A stretch of DNA of 40,113 bases. Origin: a virus. The stretch covers positions 1 through 40,113 of the IMG/VR virus record IMGVR_UViG_3300042996_000006. The stretch is one strand, 5' to 3'. Shown here in pieces: positions 20,544 through 28,481 of this stretch. Under the pieces are notes generated by a model. That model was not told the DNA's origin and did not search any database. It saw only the letters and a list, made by a program, of their open reading frames with translations. The position numbers and the translations under genes were made by a program. Each line of letters starts with the position of its first letter. Within the stretch, counting starts at the first letter, position 1.

Positions 20544-20861
20544 GTGCCCGACCCGTTCGCCGAGATGGAGGAGGTCCTCGCCGCCTCCGTCCTCGGCGCA
20601 GACGCCACCTGGCGCGCAAAGGACGGCGGTCCCGTCCTGGCCCTCCGCGTGGTCATGTCGCGGAAGGATGAGCCGGCCTTCGGGGCCGCCGCACGGTCCG
20701 CGCCGCAGGTCACCGCGCGGATCGCGGCCGACGCCCTGCCTGGGCGCCCGTGTCGGGGCGACCTGCTGGCCGTCGGCGGGCAGGGCTATGTCGTGGAGAC
20801 GGTCGAGGATCTGCGGAACGGCGCCTCCTACGAGCTGACGCTCGCAACCGTGCGGGGCTGA
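20544..20861 (+). CDS. Head-tail joining protein, gpFII-like
   Basis: Protein of 105 residues from a GTG at 20544. The sequence is mostly beta (ATWRAKDGGPVLALRVVMSRKD, then PCRGDLLAVGGQGYVVETVEDL, then GASYELTLATVRG), with an N-terminal helix PFAEMEEVLAAS. Length, composition and position after the decoration gene fit lambda gpFII and related head-tail connectors. Sequence alone is not diagnostic. The following gene starts one base after its stop. Confidence 0.65.
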   Translation: MPDPFAEMEEVLAASVLGADATWRAKDGGPVLALRVVMSRKDEPAFGAAARSAPQVTARIAADALPGRPCRGDLLAVGGQGYVVETVEDLRNGASYELTLATVRG

Positions 20862-20862
20862 C

Positions 20863-21336
20863 ATGCCGACCCCTGTCCGAGAGCTCGTCATCGCCGCTGC
20901 CTTCGCGCGGCTGGAGGAGGTCCTCCCCGCGCGCGTGGAGGACGTGACCGTCGAGAGGTCCCGGCGGGCGGAACCGGAGCCGGAGGAGCGCCTGCCTCTG
21001 GTGGTGGTGCGCGCGCGCGGCGAGCTGCAGCCCGTGCCGGACCTCAGCGCCGGTGACCAGGTCTGGGCCGTCGAGTTCGGCGTGGATGGCTGGGCCGGCG
21101 CCCTGGACGACCTCGAGGCGGAGCAAGCCGTGGCGGAGCTGGAGGCGGTGGTGATCGAGGCTCTCCTCGACCAGCCCCTGGTCCGGCCCGACGGCACCGA
21201 CCTGACGACCGGCGTCGAGCTGGTCTCCTCCAACGCCAGCCTCTTCGACGCGGCGGAGAACGCCAACCCGGAAGGCAGCTTTTCCGCGACCTTCCGCGCG
21301 ACCGTCTTCGTAGATCCCTCGCGCGTCAGCATCTGA
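20863..21336 (+). CDS. Minor tail / tail-completion protein
   Basis: Protein of 157 residues, position and size like lambda gpU or gpZ, which complete the tail end that joins the head. It has an N-terminal helix (RELVIAAAFARLEEVLPARVED), a beta-rich middle (LPLVVVRARGELQP), then helices (LEAEQAVAELEAVVIEALLDQP) and a final strand pair (GSFSATFRATVFVD). I could not match it to one family by motif. It precedes the tail-tube gene by 66 bases without a clear terminator. Confidence 0.65.
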   Translation: MPTPVRELVIAAAFARLEEVLPARVEDVTVERSRRAEPEPEERLPLVVVRARGELQPVPDLSAGDQVWAVEFGVDGWAGALDDLEAEQAVAELEAVVIEALLDQPLVRPDGTDLTTGVELVSSNASLFDAAENANPEGSFSATFRATVFVDPSRVSI

Positions 21337-21402
21337 CCCGGCCACTCGGCCGCGCCGTCCGGCCCTTCGGCAAGGCATCCCCGCCCCTGATGGAGCGCTC
21401 GC

Positions 21403-22578
21403 ATGAGCACGAACCTGATCCGCATGCGCAATGCGGCCATCGCGTCGAAGATCGAGGTCACGACCGGCCTAGACAGCATCGGCGGCACGCCGGCCAACGC
21501 GGACATCTTCCGCGGTGACGTCACGATCGCCTTCAACCAGGAGACGGTGCCCGATCCGTCCCTGACCGGCAGCCTGGACAGTGCGCCGTCCATCGTCGGC
21601 GGCCTGCGCCCGACCATCACCATCCGCACCCCGCTGCGCGGCTCCGGCACGGCCTCGACCGCCCCGGAGTGGGGGCGGCTGCTGCGCTGCTGCGCCTATG
21701 CGGAGACGACGCAGGCCGCGGCCGTCGGCGTCCCGACCGCGCTCGGCGCGACGGGCCACACCACGACCGAAGTGACGCTGCCCTCGACGCCCTTCGGGAA
21801 CACGGCGCAGCAGTATCGCGGCCTGCCGCTGATCCTCTCCGGCGTGGTGTCCTCCGTGACCGGCATCTGGGACTACAGCACCTCGCGCGTCGCCAAGCTG
21901 CTGAACACGCTGTCGGGCATCCCGGTCGCAACCACCTCGGCGCAGATCCCGGCCAACGTCCTCTACTCCCCGACCAGCGATGAGACGGTCTTCCGCACTG
22001 CCACGCTCTACTTCTACGCCGACGGCCTGCGCTGGCGCTTCCTCGGCTGCGTCGGCACCTGGTCGGTCGAGATGACCACGGGCGGCGTCGCGTTCCTGGT
22101 CTTCACCATGCGGGGGCAGTTCCTCGACACCACCGCCACGGCGCTGCCGGCCGGCTGGAACACGACCAACCCGCTGACCCCGCCGCGCTTCGTCGGCGGC
22201 CTGTGCCAGCTCGACAACTCCAAGGCGCAGGTCCGCAGCCTGACCTTCGACGCGGGCGTCAACGTGATCCTGCCGGACGACCCGGAGGCGAGCGACGGTG
22301 TTGGCCCGGCGCTGCCGATCAGCCGCGCGAGCGGTGGCCGGCTCGACCCGCTGATGAACGTCACGAACTACGTGAGCCTGTTCGACAAGTTCCGGGTCGG
22401 CACGCCGATGGCGCTCGGCGCGATCGTCGGTACCACGGCGGGCAACCGCTTCCTGATCATGTCGCCGGCCGCGAAGGTGCTCCAGAACGACCCGACCAAC
22501 CGCGACGGGCTCGGCGCCAACTCCATGACCTTCGCGGCGGATGGCCCGGACGCCGGCACCTTCCTCTGCGCCTTCTGA
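21403..22578 (+). CDS. Tail tube protein
   Basis: Protein of 391 residues that should form the tube through which DNA passes. It is rich in beta strands, serine, threonine and glycine, starting MSTNLIRMRNAAIASKIE and including DVTIAFNQETVPDPSLTGS, SIVGGLRPTITIRTPLRGSG and the GVAFLVFTMRG segment. It is longer than lambda gpV (246 residues), as in many alphaproteobacterial prophages. The assignment rests on composition and on its place before the tail chaperones and tape measure. Confidence 0.8.
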   Translation: MSTNLIRMRNAAIASKIEVTTGLDSIGGTPANADIFRGDVTIAFNQETVPDPSLTGSLDSAPSIVGGLRPTITIRTPLRGSGTASTAPEWGRLLRCCAYAETTQAAAVGVPTALGATGHTTTEVTLPSTPFGNTAQQYRGLPLILSGVVSSVTGIWDYSTSRVAKLLNTLSGIPVATTSAQIPANVLYSPTSDETVFRTATLYFYADGLRWRFLGCVGTWSVEMTTGGVAFLVFTMRGQFLDTTATALPAGWNTTNPLTPPRFVGGLCQLDNSKAQVRSLTFDAGVNVILPDDPEASDGVGPALPISRASGGRLDPLMNVTNYVSLFDKFRVGTPMALGAIVGTTAGNRFLIMSPAAKVLQNDPTNRDGLGANSMTFAADGPDAGTFLCAF

Positions 22579-22648
22579 CCGAGATGCCGGCCGACACCGG
22601 CACGACGCGCTGACCGGTCCGCACCCGCGGCAGGCGCGCACACGGGGC

Positions 22649-22668
22649 GACGCGGTGTCGGCCGCGTC
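22649..22668 (+). other. Hairpin between tail tube and tail chaperone genes
   Basis: GACGCGG at 22649-22655 pairs perfectly with CCGCGTC at 22662-22668 around a 6-base loop. No T-tract follows. It lies in the 117-base gap between the tail-tube stop and the chaperone start and may stabilise the 3' end of the tube mRNA or attenuate transcription. Confidence 0.35.
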
Positions 22669-22695
22669 GCTCCACCCTCTCCGACAAGAGGCCAC

Positions 22696-23295
22696 ATGAC
22701 CGATCCCGTCCTCTCCCGCGAAGACCACGTCTGGCACCAGCCGGACGGGTCGCCGCGCCGCTACCTGATCGCTCCCCTGACCCGGCGTGAGCGGACCCTG
22801 TTCCGCCGCGCCATGGTGGCCGAGGGCGCGCAATATCCGGCCTCCGCCATTGTCTGGGACGCCATGCGCGCCGCCCTCCGGCAGCTGGAGCCGACGAACC
22901 TGGCCGAGCTGCTGAACGTGGTGGACGCGGCCGAGGCCGAGGAGGCGTCGAGCCAGCCTGGCGAGGCGCTGGCGCAGATGCCGCCGATCGACCGCGCCGC
23001 GCGCAGCGTGCCGGCCTATGCCAGCCTGATCGCGGACCGGCAGTTCTGGATGGACCTCATGCCCGGCGTGCTGGCGCGCTTCGCGCTGCGCGGCTGGGAG
23101 GGGCCGGGCCTGCCCGCCTTCGCCGCCCGCAACGGCGAGGTGCCGGAGGCGCTGATGGAGGCAATCCCGGACGACGAGCTCCGCGGCATCGGCAACCGCG
23201 CCTACGACATGGCCTTCGTCAGCCGGAGCGCGGAAAAAAACTCCGAGGCGCCCTCGCCGTCAGCCGATCCCCCGGAGACTGGCGCGGAGGGCTGA
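22696..23295 (+). CDS. Tail assembly chaperone, gpG-like
   Basis: Protein of 199 residues between tail tube and tape measure, the position of lambda gpG. It is helical (LTRRERTLFRRAMVAEGAQ, NLAELLNVVDAAEAEEAS) and ends in a short acidic, serine/proline-rich tail after the sequence RSAEKNSEAP. The codons for E-K-N there create the A AAA AAC slippery site at 23235-23241. The -1 frame continues into the next open frame, so this protein is the unshifted product of a gpG/gpGT pair. The chaperone coats the tape measure during tail assembly. The start follows an ACAAGAGGCCAC leader. Confidence 0.85.
   Translation: MTDPVLSREDHVWHQPDGSPRRYLIAPLTRRERTLFRRAMVAEGAQYPASAIVWDAMRAALRQLEPTNLAELLNVVDAAEAEEASSQPGEALAQMPPIDRAARSVPAYASLIADRQFWMDLMPGVLARFALRGWEGPGLPAFAARNGEVPEALMEAIPDDELRGIGNRAYDMAFVSRSAEKNSEAPSPSADPPETGAEG
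23235..23241 (+). promoter_or_regulatory. Programmed -1 ribosomal frameshift site (A AAA AAC)
   Basis: A run of seven A residues and a C puts the heptamer A AAA AAC exactly in register with the zero frame (codons AAA at 23236 and AAC at 23239). The -1 frame stays open from 23241 to the stop at 23591. CTCCG at 23241-23245 can pair with CGGAG at 23273-23277, a possible stimulatory stem. Confidence 0.85.
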
Positions 23296-23591
23296 GGCCG
23301 CCCGGCTGGCGCCCGTCCGAGGCGCTGGCCGAGGGCGAGGCGCCGGCGCGGTGGGTGGTGCTGGGCGAGGAATGGGACCTGAACCCCGCCCTGACGGTGG
23401 GCGAAGAGTGGTTCGACCTGCTGCGGCTCTGGCGGGTCTGCCGGGGCGGCATGAGCGGCACGACGCTTCTCCCTGACGCCGGCGGCGTGAACGACCAGGC
23501 CGCGTGGCTCATCGACGCCTTTGGGCGACTGTCCGGGCTCGACGCCGAGGCGGACGAGGCGGAGCGAGAGGCGAGGGGGGCTGGCCGGTGA
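23241..23591 (+). CDS. Tail chaperone extension, gpT-like, reached by -1 frameshift
   Basis: A -1 frame continuation of 116 residues that, joined to the first 182 residues of the gpG-like protein, gives a 298-residue gpGT-like fusion starting at 22696. It begins LRGALAVSRSPGDWRGG and contains the more conserved-looking ARWVVLGEEWDLNPALTVGEEW split by a turn, then FDLLRLWRVCRGGMSG and NDQAAWLIDAFGRL. No stop codon lies between the slippery site and 23591. In lambda the T domain recruits tail-tube subunits to the tape measure, and the same is inferred here. Independent initiation at GTG 23352 or nearby is possible but is not needed. Confidence 0.8.
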   Translation, partial: LRGALAVSRSPGDWRGGLRPPGWRPSEALAEGEAPARWVVLGEEWDLNPALTVGEEWFDLLRLWRVCRGGMSGTTLLPDAGGVNDQAAWLIDAFGRLSGLDAEADEAEREARGAGR

Positions 23592-24328
23592 GCATCCTGC
23601 GCGCGACAGTCACCGGCAACCTGCGCGAGTTCCTCGCCGACGAGCTGCGGGCCACTCAGGACGCCATGCGTCGGGGAGTGACCGCGGCGGGCAGGGAAGT
23701 TCAGGCGGATCTTCGCCAACGGACCCAGGCCGCCGGGCTCGGCCGCAACCTCTCGAATGCGTGGCGGCTGGAGGTCTACCCGCCCGTCACGCGGCGCACG
23801 CTCCGGCCGGCCGCACTCGTCTACAGCCAGGCGCCGGAGATCATGGAGGGCCACAGCGAAGGCCCTCGCATCACGGTCAAGACGGCCGGGCGCAAGTGGC
23901 TCGCCTTCCCGACGGGCTACAACGCCGCGGGCGGGCGGCGGAACGCCGGCGGGCGGGGTGGCGTCCGGGTGACGCCGGCGCAGATGGTGGCGGCGAAGAA
24001 GGAAGCCTTCATCATCCGGTCGAAGTCGAACCCGGATGTCTATCTCTGGTGCCTTCGCATCCGGCAGGCCAGCGGCATCTCGCGGCGCTCTCGGCGGATC
24101 CGGCTCTTCGTCGCCGGCAACGTCGAGGTCGCGACCGGCAAGGGCGGCGGCGGCCGCGCCAAGCGCGCCGAGCGCGTGAAGCAGCTCACCGAGCAGGGCT
24201 TCGTCGCGATGTTCTTCCTGATGAAGTCGGTCAAGCTGCGGAAGCGCGTGGACGTCGCGGCGGTCCGCTCGGCGGCGGAGGGCGTGCTGGCGCGGAGTGT
24301 GGCGTCCAGTCTCGGCTCGGCGCGGTAG
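23588..24328 (+). CDS. Minor tail protein, possibly DUF6441
   Basis: Protein of 246 residues from a GTG that overlaps the stop of the frameshift product. The N-terminal helix (LREFLADELRATQDAMRRGVTAAGREVQADLRQR, broken at turns) followed by NAWRLEVYPP and an arginine/glycine-rich middle (AAGGRRNAGGRGG) is like DUF6441-type proteins of alphaproteobacterial prophages; this match is from memory and moderate. It is very basic overall. Its position before the tape measure suggests a tail-completion or tail-tip assembly role. It converges with the lipoprotein gene, with only 5 bases between the two stops. Confidence 0.6.
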   Translation: MSILRATVTGNLREFLADELRATQDAMRRGVTAAGREVQADLRQRTQAAGLGRNLSNAWRLEVYPPVTRRTLRPAALVYSQAPEIMEGHSEGPRITVKTAGRKWLAFPTGYNAAGGRRNAGGRGGVRVTPAQMVAAKKEAFIIRSKSNPDVYLWCLRIRQASGISRRSRRIRLFVAGNVEVATGKGGGGRAKRAERVKQLTEQGFVAMFFLMKSVKLRKRVDVAAVRSAAEGVLARSVASSLGSAR

Positions 24329-24333
24329 GGACC

Positions 24334-24726
24334 TCAGTAGGACGGCAGAACGCCGGTGGCCTGGTAGGCGCGAAGGCAGGCGGCCCGCACGCGCTCGGAG
24401 GCGATGGCGGCCTCAGTTCCGGCAGTGAGGGCGCCGACCAGCCCAGCGCCGCGGCCGGAGTAGGTGGCGCCAGCCATCTCCGCCCGGGCCGCGCAGATGG
24501 CGGCGGCTTGCTGATCGCGCTGAAAGGCAGAGGCCACTTCTCGCGCCCGAGCGCGGGCTGCGTCCATTTCCTCGGGAGAGAGAGGAGGGACGGTCGCCAT
24601 CCGGCGATCATACTCGGCCCGATACTCCTCAATCTGGCGGGCCTGCTCGGCTTGGTAGACTTCCTGCGCCCGCTGCGCGCAACCCGCGAGCAGCAGCACA
24701 CCACACGCGATCAGCAGCCCACGCAC
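24334..24726 (-). CDS. Lipoprotein on the opposite strand of the tail operon, moron candidate
   Basis: Protein of 130 residues from a GTG at 24726, which is preceded by GGGAGG at good spacing. A classic lipoprotein signal is present: RGLLIACGVLLLAGC, with lipidation at the cysteine of LAGC (about residue 15). The mature part is a long alanine/arginine/glutamate-rich helix (QVYQAEQARQIEEYRAEYDRRM-like) followed by a region with two cysteines (AAICAARAEMAG and RAACLRAY). It has its own promoter-like sequence and opposes all neighbouring genes. Such genes are often expressed from the lysogen and alter the cell envelope. It is too long for an Rz1 spanin. Confidence 0.75.
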   Translation of the reverse strand: MRGLLIACGVLLLAGCAQRAQEVYQAEQARQIEEYRAEYDRRMATVPPLSPEEMDAARARAREVASAFQRDQQAAAICAARAEMAGATYSGRGAGLVGALTAGTEAAIASERVRAACLRAYQATGVLPSY

Positions 24727-24751
24727 ACCGCGCCTCCCGCAAAGGGTGGCG

Positions 24752-24780
24752 AATGTAACCGCAGGTTGTGTCGGCCGCAA
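24752..24780 (-). promoter_or_regulatory. Candidate promoter of the tail-region lipoprotein gene
   Basis: On the minus strand TTGCGG (24780-24775) and TACATT (24757-24752) are 17 bases apart. Transcription would begin near 24745, about 20 bases before the GTG start at 24726. The -35 hexamer equals that proposed for the leftward early promoter. Confidence 0.45.
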
Positions 24781-24806
24781 TCATTCCGCTCTCGGAGCCC
24801 TGACGC

Positions 24807-27800
24807 ATGGCAGCAAGGACCATCGCGATCCGGCTGACGGCCGAGAACGCGGATGCCGTGAAGCGCGCCCTCGAGGGCATCGGAAAGGACGGCAAGGCCG
24901 CGCTGAACCGGGTCAACCGGGCGAGCGAGGGCCTCGGCGCCGGCGTCACGGGCGCGGCAGCGGCCTCCGACGTCGCCGTCCGGGCCTTCGGGTCGCTCTC
25001 CACCGGCCTCGGCGGGCTGAATGCCAGCGTCGGTGCACTCGTCTCCGGCCTGTCCGGCGCCACGCTCGGCCTCGGCGCGCTTGGCGCAGCCGCGGGCACG
25101 GCCCTGGTCGGCATCGCGCGTGCGGGCGACGAGATGACCGGCGCCCTCGGCCGGCTCTCCACCGCCACAGGCTCGCTCCAGGCGGCGACCGGGGTCTATG
25201 ACCAGCTCTACCGCCTCAGCCTGCAGACGGGCGTCGCGGTAAACGAGAGCGTCGGCAGCTTCGCCCGCTTCGCCATCGCGGCGCGCGAGGTCGGGGCCAC
25301 CAACGACCAGGCGCTCGCCCTCGTCGGCACGCTGCAGCGCGCGGCGATCGTCGCCGGCGCCTCCGGCGGAGAGGTGGCGTCGGCCGCGACGCAGCTGGCG
25401 CAGGCGCTGGCGTCCGGCGTGCTGCAGGGCGACGAGCTCCGCTCGCTGCTCGAGAACATGCCGAACCTCGCGCAGGGCCTCGCGCGCGAGCTCGGCGTGA
25501 GCGTGGGCGAGCTCCGCAAGATGGGTGCCGAGGGCACCCTGACGGCCGATCGGGTCCTGCCGGCGCTGATCCGCGCCGGCCAGCAGGTCAACGCCGAGTT
25601 CGAGAAGATGCCCCCGACCATGGGGCGCGCGTTCGACGTGCTCGGCGTGGCCATGACCCGCTTCGCGGCGGATCTCGATAAGGCGCTAGGCCTCTCCCAG
25701 GCCATCGCGCGCGCGGTGCAGGCCGCGGCCAACGCGGTCGACCGGACCCGTTCAGCGTTCATGCCCTCGGCTACGGAGGCAGCCGACGCGGACATTGCCG
25801 GCTCTCGTGATCGGATTGCCAACCTCCGCCGCCAGATCGAGGGCTACGAACCGGGCCTATCGGACCCCGGCCGACGGGGTGGACTTCGCCCTGGCCTGCA
25901 GGGCACGGCCGCAAGCCAGGTTGGGGCCGACAGGCTCGCGGAGCTGCGCGCGCAGCTGGCGGCGGAAGAGGCGCTGCTGGCCGAGCACGAGCTGCGGCGG
26001 GCCCAGATCGCCGCCGAGGGCAACATCACCCGCTTCGGCGAGCAGCAGGCGGCAGCCGAGCAGGCGCGGCAGGCGACGCAGCGGCGCGACGCGCAGACCC
26101 TCCGCGAACTGCGCGAGAACCTCGACAGCACCGAGAAGGCGCGCCGGGAGCATGCTGAGCGGCTGACCAACATCGACGGCCTTCTGGCCCGCGGCAGCAT
26201 CGACCAGGCGGAGGCGACCCGCCTCCGAGCTCGTTCCGTGCAAGAGCTCAACGAGGCGATCGAGAAGGCGGGCTCGTCGGCGCGCCAGGCAGCCGAGGCT
26301 GCGCGCCGCGAGGTAGAGGCCACCGCCAAGGAACTTGAGCGGTGGGAAGGCCTGGTCGCTCGGATCGTGCAGCCCACCGTCGAGGCCAATCGCCGGGCGC
26401 GGGACGCCGCCAATCGCGCTGAGCAGGATGCGCTCCGGGAGCGCGAGCGCGCCAACAAGCAGACGACGGATGAGATCGTCCGCTACGGCGCGGAGACCTT
26501 CGCGGACCTGTTTGACACGAACCGCCGCGGCTGGGAGGGCATGCTCGACAGCTTCTATGCCACCTTCCGGCGCATCTTCGCGCGGATGGCGGCGGAAGCC
26601 ATCATCCGCCCGATCGTCAGTCCGGTCGTCGAGGGCTGGAACAGCGCCGGAGGCTCCGGCGCGGGCCAGAATGGCGCTGGCGGGGGCAGCAGCTACTTCG
26701 ACTACGCGCGCCAGGCCTACTCGGCCTACGACCGACTGAGCGGGGTGAACCCCAGCCGGATGATGGGGCCGGGCTACACCTGGAACACCGGCTACTCCGG
26801 CATCGACAGCCTTGCCAACACGACGGTGTGGGGCGGGACGCCGGTCTATGGCAGCGCCGTCGTGCAGCCTGGCTCCGTGGGCCTCGGCTCCGAGGCTGCC
26901 GCGTATGTCGGGAACGACTTTGGCGCGGCCGGCGCGACGGGCGGCATGTCGGCGGGGTCCGCGGCCATGGGGGCGCTCGGCATCGCGGGCGGCCTCTACG
27001 GCGCCTACAGCGGCATCCAGCGCGGCGGCGTCGGCGGCTACACCCAGGCCGCCGGTGGCGCGGCCACGGCGGGCCTCTCCGCCGCGGCGATGGCGGGCAT
27101 GTCGGTCCCGGTCTACGGCTGGATCGCGGCCGCGGCGCTGATGGTGATCGGCGCCCTGCTGCCTGGGCAGAAGCCCAGCGACCGCACCGGCTATGCCACG
27201 ATGAACACCGTCACCGACGAGGTCACGGTGACTGGCCTCGAGGGCAAGCGCTTCTCCCAGGAGAACCGGGACGCGGCGCGGCAGATCGCGCAGTCAGTCG
27301 ACAGCGTGGCCGAGAACATCGGCCGCCTCGCCGGCATCAGCGGTCCGGTGGACAGCACTTTCACCGTGGGCATGGGCAGCCGTGACGGCGCGCGCGTGAC
27401 GATCGGCGGCGAGAGCCGGAGCTTCGGCAGCGACGAGGACGCGGCGCAGCAGCTGGTCGCCTTCGCGACGCAGAAGCTTCTGGAGGAGGCGGCCCGCCAG
27501 ACCTCGGACAGCAACGTCAGCGCGATCATCCGCCGCGCCGGGGGCGACACCGCCGGCGCGCTGGGCGACCTCGATTGGTATCAGAACACCTACGTCGCGC
27601 TGAACCGCACGACGGAGGAGGTCGAGAAGCTCGCGGCCGAGCAGAACTCCTACACGCGCGCCATCGCAGCCGCAGCCGCTCCGCTTGACGATGCGATCTG
27701 GAAGACGCGGCAGCTCGGGCTTGAAGAGGCGCGGCTGGTTGAGCGGCGTCAGGAAGCCGTGGATGCGGTAACCAAGGCGCGCGACGCTGAATACGCCGGC

Positions 27801-28481
27801 TTCCTCGGCAGCCTCGATCGCCGCGTGATGCGCGTCACCGGCCGCACGGACGAGGCGGAATGGGCGGAGCGCGTCGCCACCAACGACAATGAGTGGCGCA
27901 CCACGGCCGCGCAGCTGAAGGACATGGGGCTTGAGGCGGACCGGGTGACGGCCGCCATGAACAAGCTCTACGAGGTTCATGTCGCGGAGGGCGAGGAGCT
28001 CCGCCGCCAGCAGATCGAGCGGCGCGAGGGCGCTGCCCGCAGCTCCGCGCTGAACGTCGTGACGGACCTTGGGGCATATGTGCGCGGCCTGGCGACGACG
28101 GAGGGCTCCGGCACGCTGCTCGACCGCTATGGCGCGGCACGGCAGCAGTTTGACGCGGTCTACAGCGCCGCTTTGGGCGGCGACGCCACCTCGATCTCCG
28201 GCTTCCGCGACGCCGCCGAGACGCTGCGTACACTGGGGCGCGAGGTCTATGGCGGCGGCCAGGGCTACGCCGACACGCTCAGCCTAATCCTGGATCGCGC
28301 CGGCGCGATCACAGGCATGGGCAACGATGCGCTGACACAGGCCTTCGTTGCCGAGAATGACCGCCGGAACACGGATCGGATGGTGGACGCAACCAGCCGA
28401 GTGGAGGTGGCGATCGAGGCGCTGCGGCGTGATCTCAACCTCGCCATGTCCCGGCCGAGCTCGGGCCTCCGCGCCGCATGA
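24807..28481 (+). CDS. Tail tape measure protein
   Basis: Protein of 1224 residues, by far the longest in the window; its length should set the tail length. Residues 60-300 hold the tape-measure domain seen in lambda-like phages (TGVAVNESVGSFARFAIAAREVG and ALASGVLQGDELRSLLENMPNLAQGLARELGVS, both read here in parts). Residues 330-600 are alanine/arginine/glutamate-rich coiled coil. A glycine-rich, membrane-like region follows at about 700-790 (AMGALGIAGGLYGAYSG and AAMAGMSVPVYGWIAAAALMVIGALL-type segments), perhaps for DNA passage through the membrane. The C-terminal third is again helical. The stop overlaps the next start by 4 bases. Confidence 0.93.
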   Translation: MAARTIAIRLTAENADAVKRALEGIGKDGKAALNRVNRASEGLGAGVTGAAAASDVAVRAFGSLSTGLGGLNASVGALVSGLSGATLGLGALGAAAGTALVGIARAGDEMTGALGRLSTATGSLQAATGVYDQLYRLSLQTGVAVNESVGSFARFAIAAREVGATNDQALALVGTLQRAAIVAGASGGEVASAATQLAQALASGVLQGDELRSLLENMPNLAQGLARELGVSVGELRKMGAEGTLTADRVLPALIRAGQQVNAEFEKMPPTMGRAFDVLGVAMTRFAADLDKALGLSQAIARAVQAAANAVDRTRSAFMPSATEAADADIAGSRDRIANLRRQIEGYEPGLSDPGRRGGLRPGLQGTAASQVGADRLAELRAQLAAEEALLAEHELRRAQIAAEGNITRFGEQQAAAEQARQATQRRDAQTLRELRENLDSTEKARREHAERLTNIDGLLARGSIDQAEATRLRARSVQELNEAIEKAGSSARQAAEAARREVEATAKELERWEGLVARIVQPTVEANRRARDAANRAEQDALRERERANKQTTDEIVRYGAETFADLFDTNRRGWEGMLDSFYATFRRIFARMAAEAIIRPIVSPVVEGWNSAGGSGAGQNGAGGGSSYFDYARQAYSAYDRLSGVNPSRMMGPGYTWNTGYSGIDSLANTTVWGGTPVYGSAVVQPGSVGLGSEAAAYVGNDFGAAGATGGMSAGSAAMGALGIAGGLYGAYSGIQRGGVGGYTQAAGGAATAGLSAAAMAGMSVPVYGWIAAAALMVIGALLPGQKPSDRTGYATMNTVTDEVTVTGLEGKRFSQENRDAARQIAQSVDSVAENIGRLAGISGPVDSTFTVGMGSRDGARVTIGGESRSFGSDEDAAQQLVAFATQKLLEEAARQTSDSNVSAIIRRAGGDTAGALGDLDWYQNTYVALNRTTEEVEKLAAEQNSYTRAIAAAAAPLDDAIWKTRQLGLEEARLVERRQEAVDAVTKARDAEYAGFLGSLDRRVMRVTGRTDEAEWAERVATNDNEWRTTAAQLKDMGLEADRVTAAMNKLYEVHVAEGEELRRQQIERREGAARSSALNVVTDLGAYVRGLATTEGSGTLLDRYGAARQQFDAVYSAALGGDATSISGFRDAAETLRTLGREVYGGGQGYADTLSLILDRAGAITGMGNDALTQAFVAENDRRNTDRMVDATSRVEVAIEALRRDLNLAMSRPSSGLRAA

